Positions 1-7,757 of a DNA stretch of 33,084 nucleotides are shown piece after piece. The position numbers were made by a program, and so were the translations under genes. Origin of the DNA: Hydrogenophilales bacterium (GTDB taxonomy: Bacteria > Pseudomonadota > Gammaproteobacteria > Burkholderiales > Thiobacillaceae); NCBI GenBank assembly GCA_024636675.1, contig JAGXGM010000076.1, positions 1-33,084 of the forward strand, given 5' to 3'. Under the pieces are notes generated by a model. It was given only the letters and a program-made list of their open reading frames with translations. It ran no database searches and was not told where the DNA came from. Numbering within the stretch: position 1 is the first letter of the stretch; each line of letters begins with the position of its first letter.

Positions 1-676
1 AGCCGGAGATGCACATGCGCCAGCCGCGGCACTTGTCCTGGTCGACCAGCACGATGCCGTCCTCCTCGCGCTTGTAGATCGAGCCCGACGGGCAGGAGGC
101 GACGCAGGTCGGGTTGAGGCAGTGCTCGCACAGCCTGGGCAGGTACATCAGGAAGGTGTTCTCGAAAGTCGAGTGCATTTCCTTCTGTACGTTGTCGAAG
201 TTCTTGTCGCGGCTGCGCGAGGCGAACTCGCCGCCGAGGTCGTCTTCCCAGTTGGGGCCCCAGTTGATCTTCTCCATCTTCTCGCCGGTGATGGCGGAGA
301 CCGGGCGCGCGGTGGGCGGCGTCTCGGACAGCGGCGCCTTCTGCAGGTGCTGGTAATCGTAGGTGAAGGGCTCGTAGTAGTCGTCGATTTCCGGCAGGTT
401 GGGATTGCCGAAAATGTTGGCGAGGATTTTCAGGCGGCTGCCCTGGCGTGGTTCGAGCTTGCCGTTGCCTTTCAGCTTCCAGCCGCCGTTCCACACGTCC
501 TGGTTCTCCCATTGCTTGGGATAGCCGATGCCGGGCTTCGATTCGACGTTGTTGAACCAGACGTATTCCATGCCTTCGCGCGAGGTCCACACGTTCTTGC
601 AGGTGATCGAGCAGGTATGGCAGCCGATGCACTTGTCGAGGTTCAGCACCATGGCAATTTGCGCACGCACTTTCAT
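1..676 (-). CDS. narH: Respiratory nitrate reductase beta subunit NarH (partial, 3' end outside window)
   Basis: Iron-sulfur subunit of the membrane-bound NarGHI nitrate reductase. It carries electrons from the cytochrome b subunit NarI to the molybdenum subunit NarG on the cytoplasmic face of the membrane. About 225 N-terminal codons are present. The first ferredoxin-type cluster is complete near the N-terminus (C16, C19, C22, C26 in DKCIGCHTCSITCKNVW). A second begins at CEHCLNPTCVASCPSG, followed by KCRGWRMC, where the Trp typical of NarH stands in a position that is Cys in ordinary ferredoxins. The start is ATG at 674-676, preceded on the minus strand by AAGGAG seven bases upstream. It follows narG in the same direction with a 117-bp gap. 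narJ and narI would be expected just beyond the left edge. Confidence 0.97.
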   Translation of the reverse strand, partial: MKVRAQIAMVLNLDKCIGCHTCSITCKNVWTSREGMEYVWFNNVESKPGIGYPKQWENQDVWNGGWKLKGNGKLEPRQGSRLKILANIFGNPNLPEIDDYYEPFTYDYQHLQKAPLSETPPTARPVSAITGEKMEKINWGPNWEDDLGGEFASRSRDKNFDNVQKEMHSTFENTFLMYLPRLCEHCLNPTCVASCPSGSIYKREEDGIVLVDQDKCRGWRMCISG

Positions 677-695
677 GTTGTAACTCCTTGCCTGA

Positions 696-777
696 CAGGG
701 GCGTCATGCCCCTGTGCGTTGTAAAAACCCCGCACCGGAGAGAGGTGGCGCGGGCATGAAGGGCGGGAGACGCCCTT
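696..777 (-). other. Two stem-loops in the narG-narH gap
   Basis: Two perfect inverted repeats lie between the narG stop and the narH start. At 759-777, AAGGGCG pairs with CGCCCTT across a 5-base loop. At 696-714, CAGGGGC pairs with GCCCCTG across a 5-base loop. Neither is followed by a T run in the direction of transcription, so they are unlikely to be full terminators. They may stabilise the narG 3' end or tune the amount of narH mRNA. The structures are seen in the sequence; the role is inference. Confidence 0.5.
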
Positions 778-793
778 CTTGAAACCATTCATT

Positions 794-3700
794 TCAGCGC
801 TCGACCAGCGGACCTTCCATCCAGTCCACCTTCTTCATCTTGCGCACGATCACGTATTCATCGCGGTTGGAGCCGACCGTGCCGTAGTAGTTGAAGCCGT
901 AGGCCAGCTGCGCGTAGCCGCCGATCATGTGCGTGGGTTTGGTGATGGTGCGCGTCACCGAGTTGTGGATACCGCCGCGGAATCCGCTCACTTCCGCGCC
1001 CGGCACGTTGATGATCTTTTCCTGGGCGTGGTACATCAGGCACATGCCGCGCGGCACCCGCTGGCTGACCACCACCCGGGCCGTCAGCGTGCCGTTGACG
1101 TTGAACACCTCGACCCAGTCGTTGTCGACCAGCCCCGCTTCCTTCGCTTCCGGCTCCGACACCCAGACGTGGGGGCCGCCGCGTGACAGCGTCAACATAT
1201 GCAGGTTGTCGGTGTAGGTGCTGTGGATGCCCCACTTCTGGTGCGGGGTGATCCAGTTCAGCACCAGCTCATGGTTGCCGTTCGACGTTTTTCCGAGCAT
1301 CGGCTCAATCGTCTTGGTGTCGACCGGCGGCTTGTACACGCACAGGCCCTCGCCGAAATCCAGCATCCATTGATGATCCTGGTAGAACTGCTGGCGGCCG
1401 GTGAGGGTGCGCCACGGGATCAGCTCGTGCACGTTGGTGTAGCCGGCGTTGTACGAGACATGCTCGGATTCAAGGCCCGACCAGGTGGGCGAGGAGATGA
1501 TCTTCCGCGGCTGCGCGACGACGTCGCGGAAGCGGATCTTGTCGTCCTCGCGCGGCAGCGCCAGATGGGTATGGTCGCGTCCGGTGATCTTGGAGAGCGC
1601 TTCCCAGGCCTTCACCGCCACCTGGCCGTTGGTTTCCGGCGCCAGCATGAGGATGACCTCGCAGGCGTCGATGGCCGACTCGATCTTCGGCAGGCCCTTG
1701 GCGACGCCCTCTTCGGTGACGGTGTAATTCAGCTCGGCCAGCTGCCTCACCTCGTCCTCGGTGTTCCAGGCAATCCCCTTGCCGCCGTTGCCGATCTTGG
1801 TCATCAAGGGGCCGAGCGCGGTGAACTTGCGGTAGGTGTCGCCGTAGTCGCGCGTCACCACCGTCATCGCCGGCATGGTTTTGCCGGGGATGGCGTCAAC
1901 TTCGCCCTTCTTCCAGTCGCGCACGGCCATGCTCTGGCCCAGCTCGGATGGGGTGTCGTGCATCAGCGGCGTCAGCACCAGGTCCTTCTGCGTGCCCAGG
2001 TGGACGGCCGCGATTTCGGAGAACTTCTTCGCGATGGTCTTGTAGATGTCCCAGTCGGACTTCGATTCCCACAGCGGCTGCACCGCCTCGGACAGGGGAT
2101 GGATGAAGGGGTGCATGTCCGAGGTGTTGAGGTCGTCCTTCTCGTACCAGGTGGACGAGGGCAGCACGATGTCGGAATACAGGCAGGTGGTCGACATGCG
2201 GAAGTCGAGCGTGACCAGCAGGTCGAGCTTGCCTTCGGCGCCCTTGTCGTGCCACACCACTTCCTTCGGCTTGGCCTCGCCCAGTTCGCCGAGGTCCGGC
2301 CCGAGCACCGCGTTCTGGGTGCCGAGCAGGTACTTGAGGAAGTACTCGTGTCCCTTGCCGGAGGAGCCCAAAAGATTCGAGCGCCAGACGAACATGTTGC
2401 GCGGGAAGTTCTTCGGGTTGTCCGGATCCTCGCAGGCAAACTTGAGCGCGCCGCTCTTGATCTGCTCGACCGCGTACTTGACCGGATCGATGCCGGCAGC
2501 GTCGGCGGCCTGGGTGATCTCCAGCGGATTGGTGTCCAGCTGCGGGGCGGACGGCAGCCAGCCCATGCGCTCGGCGCGCACGTTGAAGTCGATCAGACGG
2601 TAGTCGCCCAGATCCTTGTTCGCGGTGGGCGAGAGGATCTCGGACGCCGCCAGCTTCTCGTGCCGCCACTGGCTGGTGTGGGCATAGAAGTAGGAAGTGG
2701 AGTTCATCTGGCGCGGCGGACGGTGCCAGTCGAGGCCGAACGCCAGCGGTGCCCAGCCGGTCTGCGGCCGCAGCTTTTCCTGGCCGACGTAGTGCGCCCA
2801 GCCACCGCCCGACTGGCCGATGCAGCCGCACATCGTCAACAGGTTGATGATGCCGCGGTAGATCATGTCGTTGTGGTACCAGTGGTTCAGCGCCGCGCCG
2901 AGGATGACCATGGATTTGCCGTGGGTCTTGTCGGCGTTGTCGGCGAATTCGCGCGCCACCGTGATGATGTCGGCGTGCGGCACCCCGCAATGCTTCTCGG
3001 CCCAGGCCGGGGTGTAGGGCACGTCGTCGTCGTAGCTGGTGGGGATGTTCGGCCCGCCGAGGCCGCGGTCGACGCCGTAGTTGGCCAGCGTGAGGTCGTA
3101 GACGGTGGCGACGCGCACGTCCTGGCCGCCGACGCTGATCACTTTGACCGGCAGGTTGCGGGAAAGCAGTTCGTCATGGTCGCCGCCGAAGTAGGGCAGC
3201 GCCACCTCGACCACTTCGTCGTGATTGCCCAGCAAGGTCAGCTGCGGCTTCACGTCCTTGCCGGAATAGCCGTCGCGCATTTCCAGGTTCCACGCGCCGG
3301 ACTGGCCCCAGCGGAATCCGATCGAACCGTTGGGGGCGACCAGGTAGCCGGTGTTTTCGTCGTACACCACCGTCTTCCACTCGGGGTTGTTGTCCTGGCC
3401 CATGTTGCCGGTGAGGTCGGAGGCGCGCAGATAGCGGTCAGCGATCAGCGTGCCTTCGTGCGCCTTCAGCATCACCAGCATCGGCATGTCGTTGTACTGG
3501 CGGCAGTAGGAATCGAAGTACTCGCTGCGATTCTTGACGTGAAATTCGGACAGGATGACGTGGCCCATCGCCAGCGCCAGCGCGGCGTCGGTGCCTTGCT
3601 TGGGGGCGAGCCAGATGTCGCCGAATTTCACCATCTCGCCGTAATCGCTCGATACCGCCACGGTCTTGGTGCCCTTGTAGCGCACCTCGGTGTAGAAGTG

Positions 3701-4492
3701 GGCGTCCGGGGTGCGGGTCTGCGGCACGTTGGACCCCCACACCATCAGGTAGGTGGAGTTGTACCAGTCGGCCGATTCCGGCACGTCGGTCTGTTCGCCC
3801 CATACCTGCGGGCTGGCCGGGGGCAGGTCGCAGTACCAGTCGTAGAAGGAGCCGCAGACGCCGCCGATCAGCGACATGTAGCGGCTGCCTGCCGCGTAGC
3901 TCACCATCGACATCGCGGGGATCGGCGAGAAGCCGTAGATGCGGTCGGGACCGAAGTCCTTGATGGTGGTGACGTTGGCGGCGGCGATCATTTCCGTCAC
4001 TTCGTCCCACTTGGCGCGCACGAAGCCGCCCAGGCCGCGCACCGACTTGTAGCGCTTGGCCTTGGCCGGATCCTGGGTGATCGAGCGCCAGGCTTCGACC
4101 GGGTCCATCGTCTTGCGTGCTTCGCGCCACATTTCCATCAGGCGGCCGCGGATCAGCGGGTATTTCACCCGTTGCGCCGAATACACGTACCAGGAATAGC
4201 TGGCGCCGCGCGGACAGCCGCGGGGTTCATGGTTGGGCAGGTCGGCGCGGGTGCGGGGGTAGTCGGTCTGCTGGATCTCCCAGGTGATCAGGCCGTTCTT
4301 GACGAAAATTTTCCAGCTGCACGACCCGGTGCAGTTCACCCCATGGGTGGAACGCACGATCTTGTCGGTCTGCCAGCGGCTGCGGTAGGCGTTTTCCCAG
4401 CTGCGGTCTTCGTTGCTGACGACACCGTGGCCGTCGGAAAACTCGGAGACGGTTTTCTTGAAGAAGGTCAGGCGGTCGAGGAAGTGACTCAT
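794..4492 (-). CDS. narG: Respiratory nitrate reductase alpha subunit NarG
   Basis: Catalytic molybdopterin subunit that reduces nitrate to nitrite in the cytoplasm using electrons from quinol via NarI and NarH. The 1232-residue length is normal for NarG. The ligands of the FS0 [4Fe-4S] cluster are visible as H50, C54, C58 and C93 (THGVNCTGSCSWK and RGCPRGASYSW). The Asp that coordinates molybdenum is D222 in DWYCDLPPASP, at almost the same numbering as in E. coli NarG. There is no twin-arginine motif at the N-terminus, as expected for a cytoplasm-facing Nar enzyme. The start ATG at 4490-4492 has GGAG nearby upstream. It lies between narK2 and narH in an evident narK1-narK2-narG-narH operon. 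Confidence 0.99.
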   Translation of the reverse strand: MSHFLDRLTFFKKTVSEFSDGHGVVSNEDRSWENAYRSRWQTDKIVRSTHGVNCTGSCSWKIFVKNGLITWEIQQTDYPRTRADLPNHEPRGCPRGASYSWYVYSAQRVKYPLIRGRLMEMWREARKTMDPVEAWRSITQDPAKAKRYKSVRGLGGFVRAKWDEVTEMIAAANVTTIKDFGPDRIYGFSPIPAMSMVSYAAGSRYMSLIGGVCGSFYDWYCDLPPASPQVWGEQTDVPESADWYNSTYLMVWGSNVPQTRTPDAHFYTEVRYKGTKTVAVSSDYGEMVKFGDIWLAPKQGTDAALALAMGHVILSEFHVKNRSEYFDSYCRQYNDMPMLVMLKAHEGTLIADRYLRASDLTGNMGQDNNPEWKTVVYDENTGYLVAPNGSIGFRWGQSGAWNLEMRDGYSGKDVKPQLTLLGNHDEVVEVALPYFGGDHDELLSRNLPVKVISVGGQDVRVATVYDLTLANYGVDRGLGGPNIPTSYDDDVPYTPAWAEKHCGVPHADIITVAREFADNADKTHGKSMVILGAALNHWYHNDMIYRGIINLLTMCGCIGQSGGGWAHYVGQEKLRPQTGWAPLAFGLDWHRPPRQMNSTSYFYAHTSQWRHEKLAASEILSPTANKDLGDYRLIDFNVRAERMGWLPSAPQLDTNPLEITQAADAAGIDPVKYAVEQIKSGALKFACEDPDNPKNFPRNMFVWRSNLLGSSGKGHEYFLKYLLGTQNAVLGPDLGELGEAKPKEVVWHDKGAEGKLDLLVTLDFRMSTTCLYSDIVLPSSTWYEKDDLNTSDMHPFIHPLSEAVQPLWESKSDWDIYKTIAKKFSEIAAVHLGTQKDLVLTPLMHDTPSELGQSMAVRDWKKGEVDAIPGKTMPAMTVVTRDYGDTYRKFTALGPLMTKIGNGGKGIAWNTEDEVRQLAELNYTVTEEGVAKGLPKIESAIDACEVILMLAPETNGQVAVKAWEALSKITGRDHTHLALPREDDKIRFRDVVAQPRKIISSPTWSGLESEHVSYNAGYTNVHELIPWRTLTGRQQFYQDHQWMLDFGEGLCVYKPPVDTKTIEPMLGKTSNGNHELVLNWITPHQKWGIHSTYTDNLHMLTLSRGGPHVWVSEPEAKEAGLVDNDWVEVFNVNGTLTARVVVSQRVPRGMCLMYHAQEKIINVPGAEVSGFRGGIHNSVTRTITKPTHMIGGYAQLAYGFNYYGTVGSNRDEYVIVRKMKKVDWMEGPLVER

Positions 4493-4518
4493 TTTTTGCT
4501 CCTTACAGTTGCTGGGGA

Positions 4519-4546
4519 TCAGGATTCAGGGTTCAGGATTCAGGGG
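4519..4546. repeat. Heptanucleotide tandem repeat in the narK2-narG gap
   Basis: Four consecutive 7-bp units read on the plus strand: TCAGGAT, TCAGGGT, TCAGGAT, TCAGGGG. They lie in the 111-bp gap between narK2 and narG, so they would be transcribed in the operon message. This is a short heptameric tandem repeat, a class prone to gain and lose units by slippage. A second array with the same unit length occurs at 24868-24895. No function is visible. Confidence 0.75.
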
Positions 4547-4603
4547 TCGAGCGGCGGTGCCGCGCTTTTTCTCTCACCCCGGCCCCTGGTCCTGGCCCTT
4601 TGC

Positions 4604-6223
4604 TTACGGATTCTTGAACTCGGCCTTGGGGCTCAGGTAGTACCACCAGTTCAGCACCAGACACACGGCATAGAAGATGGCGAAGCCATACAGGGCATTT
4701 TCAGGAGTGGAGGCCTTGATCTGTTCGCCAAACACCTGCGGGATGACGAATGCACCGTAGGCCGCCACTGCGGAGGTCCAGCCCAGCGCCGGGCCGGCCT
4801 GTTCCTTGGGGAACACCATGGCGATGGTGCGGAAGGTGGAACCGTTGGCAATGCCGGTCATTGCAAACATCACTAGGAACAGAATGAAGAACGGTATGAA
4901 GAATTCTTCCGGGGTGGCGGACTGGTAGGCCGCCTTCATGTAGTAGGCAATGCCCATCGCCGTGGCGATCATCACGATCGTGGTGAACTGGGTCACCTTG
5001 GCACCGCCCACCTTGTCGGCAACCCAGCCGCCGACTGGCCGGATCAGGGCGCCGATGAACGGCCCCATCCAGGCGTACATCAGGGCACTGGGCGCATTGG
5101 CGTTGACCGTGGTGTGAATCATCTCGCCTTCCGGGCCCATCACATGGCTGAAGCCGAAGATCACCTTGATGGCCAGTGCAAAGCCCGCGGAATAACCAAT
5201 GAAACTGCCGAAGGTCATGGTGTAGATGATGCTCATGATCCAGGTGTGCTTGTTGCCGAAGATCTTGAACTGGCGCTGCAGGTTGGGCTTGATGTCGCCG
5301 GGGATCATCTTCATCAGCATCACGGTGGCGAAGATGACACCGACCAGCACGAACCACTTGGCCCAGCTGGGGGCACCCAGACCGACAGGGGCGGGCAGGA
5401 TGATGTACAGGCCGGCGGCGGCGGTGAGAAAGCCGATCAGCAACATGCCGGCAATCTTGGACATGGCGCCGATGGGCGAGCCGGGATTGGGCGTTACCTC
5501 CTGGGTGGCGATGTTGTTCATGCCGAACCAGCCGATGACGGCCAGAGGGACCAACAGAAACAGCCAGACAAAACCGCCATTCTGGATATAGGTCAGGGCA
5601 CCCGCCGGCTCCTTGCCGATCAGGCTGCCCGAGGGCTGCACCAGGGGAACGGGGTCGCCGCCAATGGCACCCAGCATCGCAAAGGTCATCACCAGGGGAA
5701 TCAGGATCTGCATGGTGGTGACGCCGGCGTTGCCCAGGCCGGCATTCAGCCCCAGGGCCAGGCCCTGCATCCGCTTCGGGAAGAAGAAGCTGATGTTGGA
5801 CATGGACGAGGCGAAGTTGCCGCCACCGAAGCCGGACAGGAAAGCCAGCATCTGGAACACCCACAGGGGCGTGTTCTGATCCTGCAGGGCGATGCCGGTA
5901 CCAAGGGCCGGAATCATCAACAGCGCGGTGGTGAAGACGATGGTATTGCGGCCGCCTGCGATCCGGATGAAGAAACTGGAGGGAATGCGCAAGGTCGCGC
6001 CGGTCAGTCCGGCAATGGCTGCAAGCGTGAACAGTTGTTCCGGCTTGAAGGGGAAGCCGGCATTGATCATCTGCACGGTGATGATGCTCCACATCAACCA
6101 CACTGCGAATCCGCACAGCAGGCTGGGAATGGAGATCCACAGATTGCGGTAGGCGACGCTCTTGCCGGTGGCGTCCCAGAATTTCGGGTCCTCGACATTC
6201 CATTCCTTGAGGTTCGTAGGCAT
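4604..6223 (-). CDS. narK2: NarK2-type nitrate/nitrite MFS transporter
   Basis: Inner-membrane major facilitator protein of the nitrate/nitrite porter family, resembling E. coli NarK; it probably exchanges cytoplasmic nitrite for nitrate. Family hallmarks are present. Substrate arginines are R79 in TLRIPSSFF and the Arg in GPFIGALIRPVGG. The two nitrate signature motifs are GLGNAGVTTMQ (about 163-172) and GIANGSTFRTIAMVFP. At 539 residues it is longer than E. coli NarK (about 463). The extra length is mostly an insert at about 245-315 holding two hydrophobic segments (about 253-277 and 288-307) between the two six-helix halves, suggesting 14 rather than 12 helices. The start ATG at 6221-6223 follows AAGGAG at good spacing. 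The type assignment is by resemblance. Confidence 0.93.
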   Translation of the reverse strand: MPTNLKEWNVEDPKFWDATGKSVAYRNLWISIPSLLCGFAVWLMWSIITVQMINAGFPFKPEQLFTLAAIAGLTGATLRIPSSFFIRIAGGRNTIVFTTALLMIPALGTGIALQDQNTPLWVFQMLAFLSGFGGGNFASSMSNISFFFPKRMQGLALGLNAGLGNAGVTTMQILIPLVMTFAMLGAIGGDPVPLVQPSGSLIGKEPAGALTYIQNGGFVWLFLLVPLAVIGWFGMNNIATQEVTPNPGSPIGAMSKIAGMLLIGFLTAAAGLYIILPAPVGLGAPSWAKWFVLVGVIFATVMLMKMIPGDIKPNLQRQFKIFGNKHTWIMSIIYTMTFGSFIGYSAGFALAIKVIFGFSHVMGPEGEMIHTTVNANAPSALMYAWMGPFIGALIRPVGGWVADKVGGAKVTQFTTIVMIATAMGIAYYMKAAYQSATPEEFFIPFFILFLVMFAMTGIANGSTFRTIAMVFPKEQAGPALGWTSAVAAYGAFVIPQVFGEQIKASTPENALYGFAIFYAVCLVLNWWYYLSPKAEFKNP

Positions 6224-6256
6224 TTGTCTCTCCTTGCTTGATGGGCGTCGTGGGAA

Positions 6257-7510
6257 TTATTCGAGGGTGTCGGTCGACGCTGTCTTGATCATGGGCACCC
6301 TGCGCACTTCGGTCAGGTATATCCAGATCAGCGAGACCGAGGTGACGCCGTACAACAGCATGAACACGCCGCTATTGATGCCGGTGATATCGACGATGGC
6401 GCCGAACAGGATGGGCAGAGCGAAGCCGCCGAGGCCGCCGACCAGGCCGACGATGCCGGAGATGACGCCGATGTTGTCGGGGTATTCGTCGGAGATGTAT
6501 TTGAATACGCTGGCCTTGCCGAAGCCCCAGGAGATTCCCACGACGAACAGCAGGGCGGTGAACATCCAGACGTTGAGTCCGAAGTGCAGCGACATCGGCC
6601 CCTTGGTCGTCTGCACCACCATCTCGGTCTGCGGGTACGACAGCAGGAACAGGCAGACCCACGACACCCACATCACCCACCAGGTCAGCTTGTGGGCGCC
6701 GAATTTGTCGGACAGCCAGCCGCCCATCGCGCGGATGATGCCGGACGGCAGCACGAAGATGGCGGCCAGCAACGCGGCGGTCTGCATGCCGAAGCCGTAT
6801 TCGGTAATGTAGTATTTGGTCATCCACAGGCTCAGCGCGACGTAGCCGCCGAACACGATGGAGTAGTACTGGCACAGCTTCCACACGTTGGGATCCTTCA
6901 GTGCGGCGAGCTGCTCCTTGATGGTGATCTTGCTCGACACATGGTGCGAAGTGTCGGTATAGGTGAAGACCCAGAACAGGATGGCCATGATCAGCATGGC
7001 GACGGCATATACTTTCGGCACCGCCTGCCAGCCGTAGGCCACCACCAGCGCCGGCGCGACGAACTTGGTCACTGCCGCGCCGGCATTGCCGGCACCGAAG
7101 ATGCCCATGGCAAAGCCCTGGCGGTTCTTGGGAAACCAGCGTGCGACGTAGGAGATGCCGACCGAGAAGGACGCGCCGGCTGCGCCGACAAACAGTCCGA
7201 GCACCAGGAAATGCCAGTACGCGGTGGCGAGGCTGATGAGGTAGATCGGTATTACGGTAGACAGCATCAATATGAAGAAAACGATGCGTCCACCGACCTT
7301 GTCGGTCAGCATGCCCAGCGGCAGACGGAGGAGCGAGCCGGTGAGGATGGGGGCGGCGGCGAGCAGGCCGAACTGGGTTTCGTTCAGCCCGAGGTTGGTC
7401 TTGATCGGGATGCCGATGATCGAGAACATCACCCATACGGCGAAACACACGGTGAATGCCAGCGTGCTCATGCTGAGTACGGAAATCTGTTGCTGGGTCT
7501 GCGTGGCCAT
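6257..7510 (-). CDS. narK1: NarK1-type nitrate/proton symporter-like MFS transporter
   Basis: Second nitrate/nitrite porter family protein, 417 residues with about 12 membrane segments, of the shorter NarK1/NasA-like type thought to import nitrate with protons. Motifs seen are GSLLRLPLGMLTDKVGGR, a nitrate-signature-like IFGAGNAGAAVTKF, and GIIRAMGGWLSDKFG carrying the second conserved Arg. The frame is open up to 7630. The ATG at 7508-7510 is preferred because AAGGAC lies just upstream and the protein then begins MATQTQQQISVLS, directly before the first hydrophobic segment. The upstream extension would also run over the candidate NarL site. It is first in the nar operon, 33 bp ahead of narK2, and divergent from narX. 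Confidence 0.92.
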   Translation of the reverse strand: MATQTQQQISVLSMSTLAFTVCFAVWVMFSIIGIPIKTNLGLNETQFGLLAAAPILTGSLLRLPLGMLTDKVGGRIVFFILMLSTVIPIYLISLATAYWHFLVLGLFVGAAGASFSVGISYVARWFPKNRQGFAMGIFGAGNAGAAVTKFVAPALVVAYGWQAVPKVYAVAMLIMAILFWVFTYTDTSHHVSSKITIKEQLAALKDPNVWKLCQYYSIVFGGYVALSLWMTKYYITEYGFGMQTAALLAAIFVLPSGIIRAMGGWLSDKFGAHKLTWWVMWVSWVCLFLLSYPQTEMVVQTTKGPMSLHFGLNVWMFTALLFVVGISWGFGKASVFKYISDEYPDNIGVISGIVGLVGGLGGFALPILFGAIVDITGINSGVFMLLYGVTSVSLIWIYLTEVRRVPMIKTASTDTLE

Positions 7511-7621
7511 GTGCTGTCCTTTATCAACAAACCGGACTTGTTTATCCGAAAGTTCTGATCGAAGTGTAAGCCTGTGGACGTAAATGAAACAGGCGCCGAA
7601 TTCGCGGCATACGGCACGCTC

Positions 7622-7637
7622 TACCTCCAAATGGGTA
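7622..7637. promoter_or_regulatory. Candidate NarL 7-2-7 operator in the narK1/narX divergent region
   Basis: TACCTCC, a 2-base spacer AA, then ATGGGTA. The NarL/NarP heptamer is TACYYMT and its inverse AKRRGTA. The right half matches 7/7 and the left half 6/7, and the 2-bp spacing is the arrangement bound by NarL dimers. Further G-rich half-site-like GGGGGTA elements lie at about 7640-7646 and near 7718-7724. The site is about 112-127 bp from the narK1 start and a similar distance from narX, so it could serve either direction. The rest of the 247-bp region has an AT-rich TATATAT stretch upstream of narX that may be a -10 element. No convincing FNR box was found. Confidence 0.55.
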
Positions 7638-7757
7638 GAGGGGGTAGATGATTAACCATTTGTTTTTGCGAAGATTTCTGAAATAGTCCTACGGTCGAAC
7701 CAACCGGTTCGGCTAGTTGGGGGTAACCCTATATATCCGGGTGGCCTGGAGATGGGT

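Noticed and set aside
1199-4876. Very long plus-strand open frame (about 1225 codons) opposite narG
   Set aside because: It lies antisense to a certain narG, has low-complexity His/Val/Ala/Arg-rich composition and no domains; this is the usual mirror frame of a GC-rich gene.
7511-7630. Longer N-terminus for NarK1 (frame open to 7630)
   Set aside because: The extension has no family sequence, covers the candidate NarL site, and the ATG at 7510 has its own ribosome binding site.
7645-7658. Possible FNR box TAGATGATTAACCA in the narK1/narX gap
   Set aside because: Only 7 of 10 consensus bases (TTGAT-N4-ATCAA) match and the right half is poor; too weak to call, although FNR control of nar would be expected.
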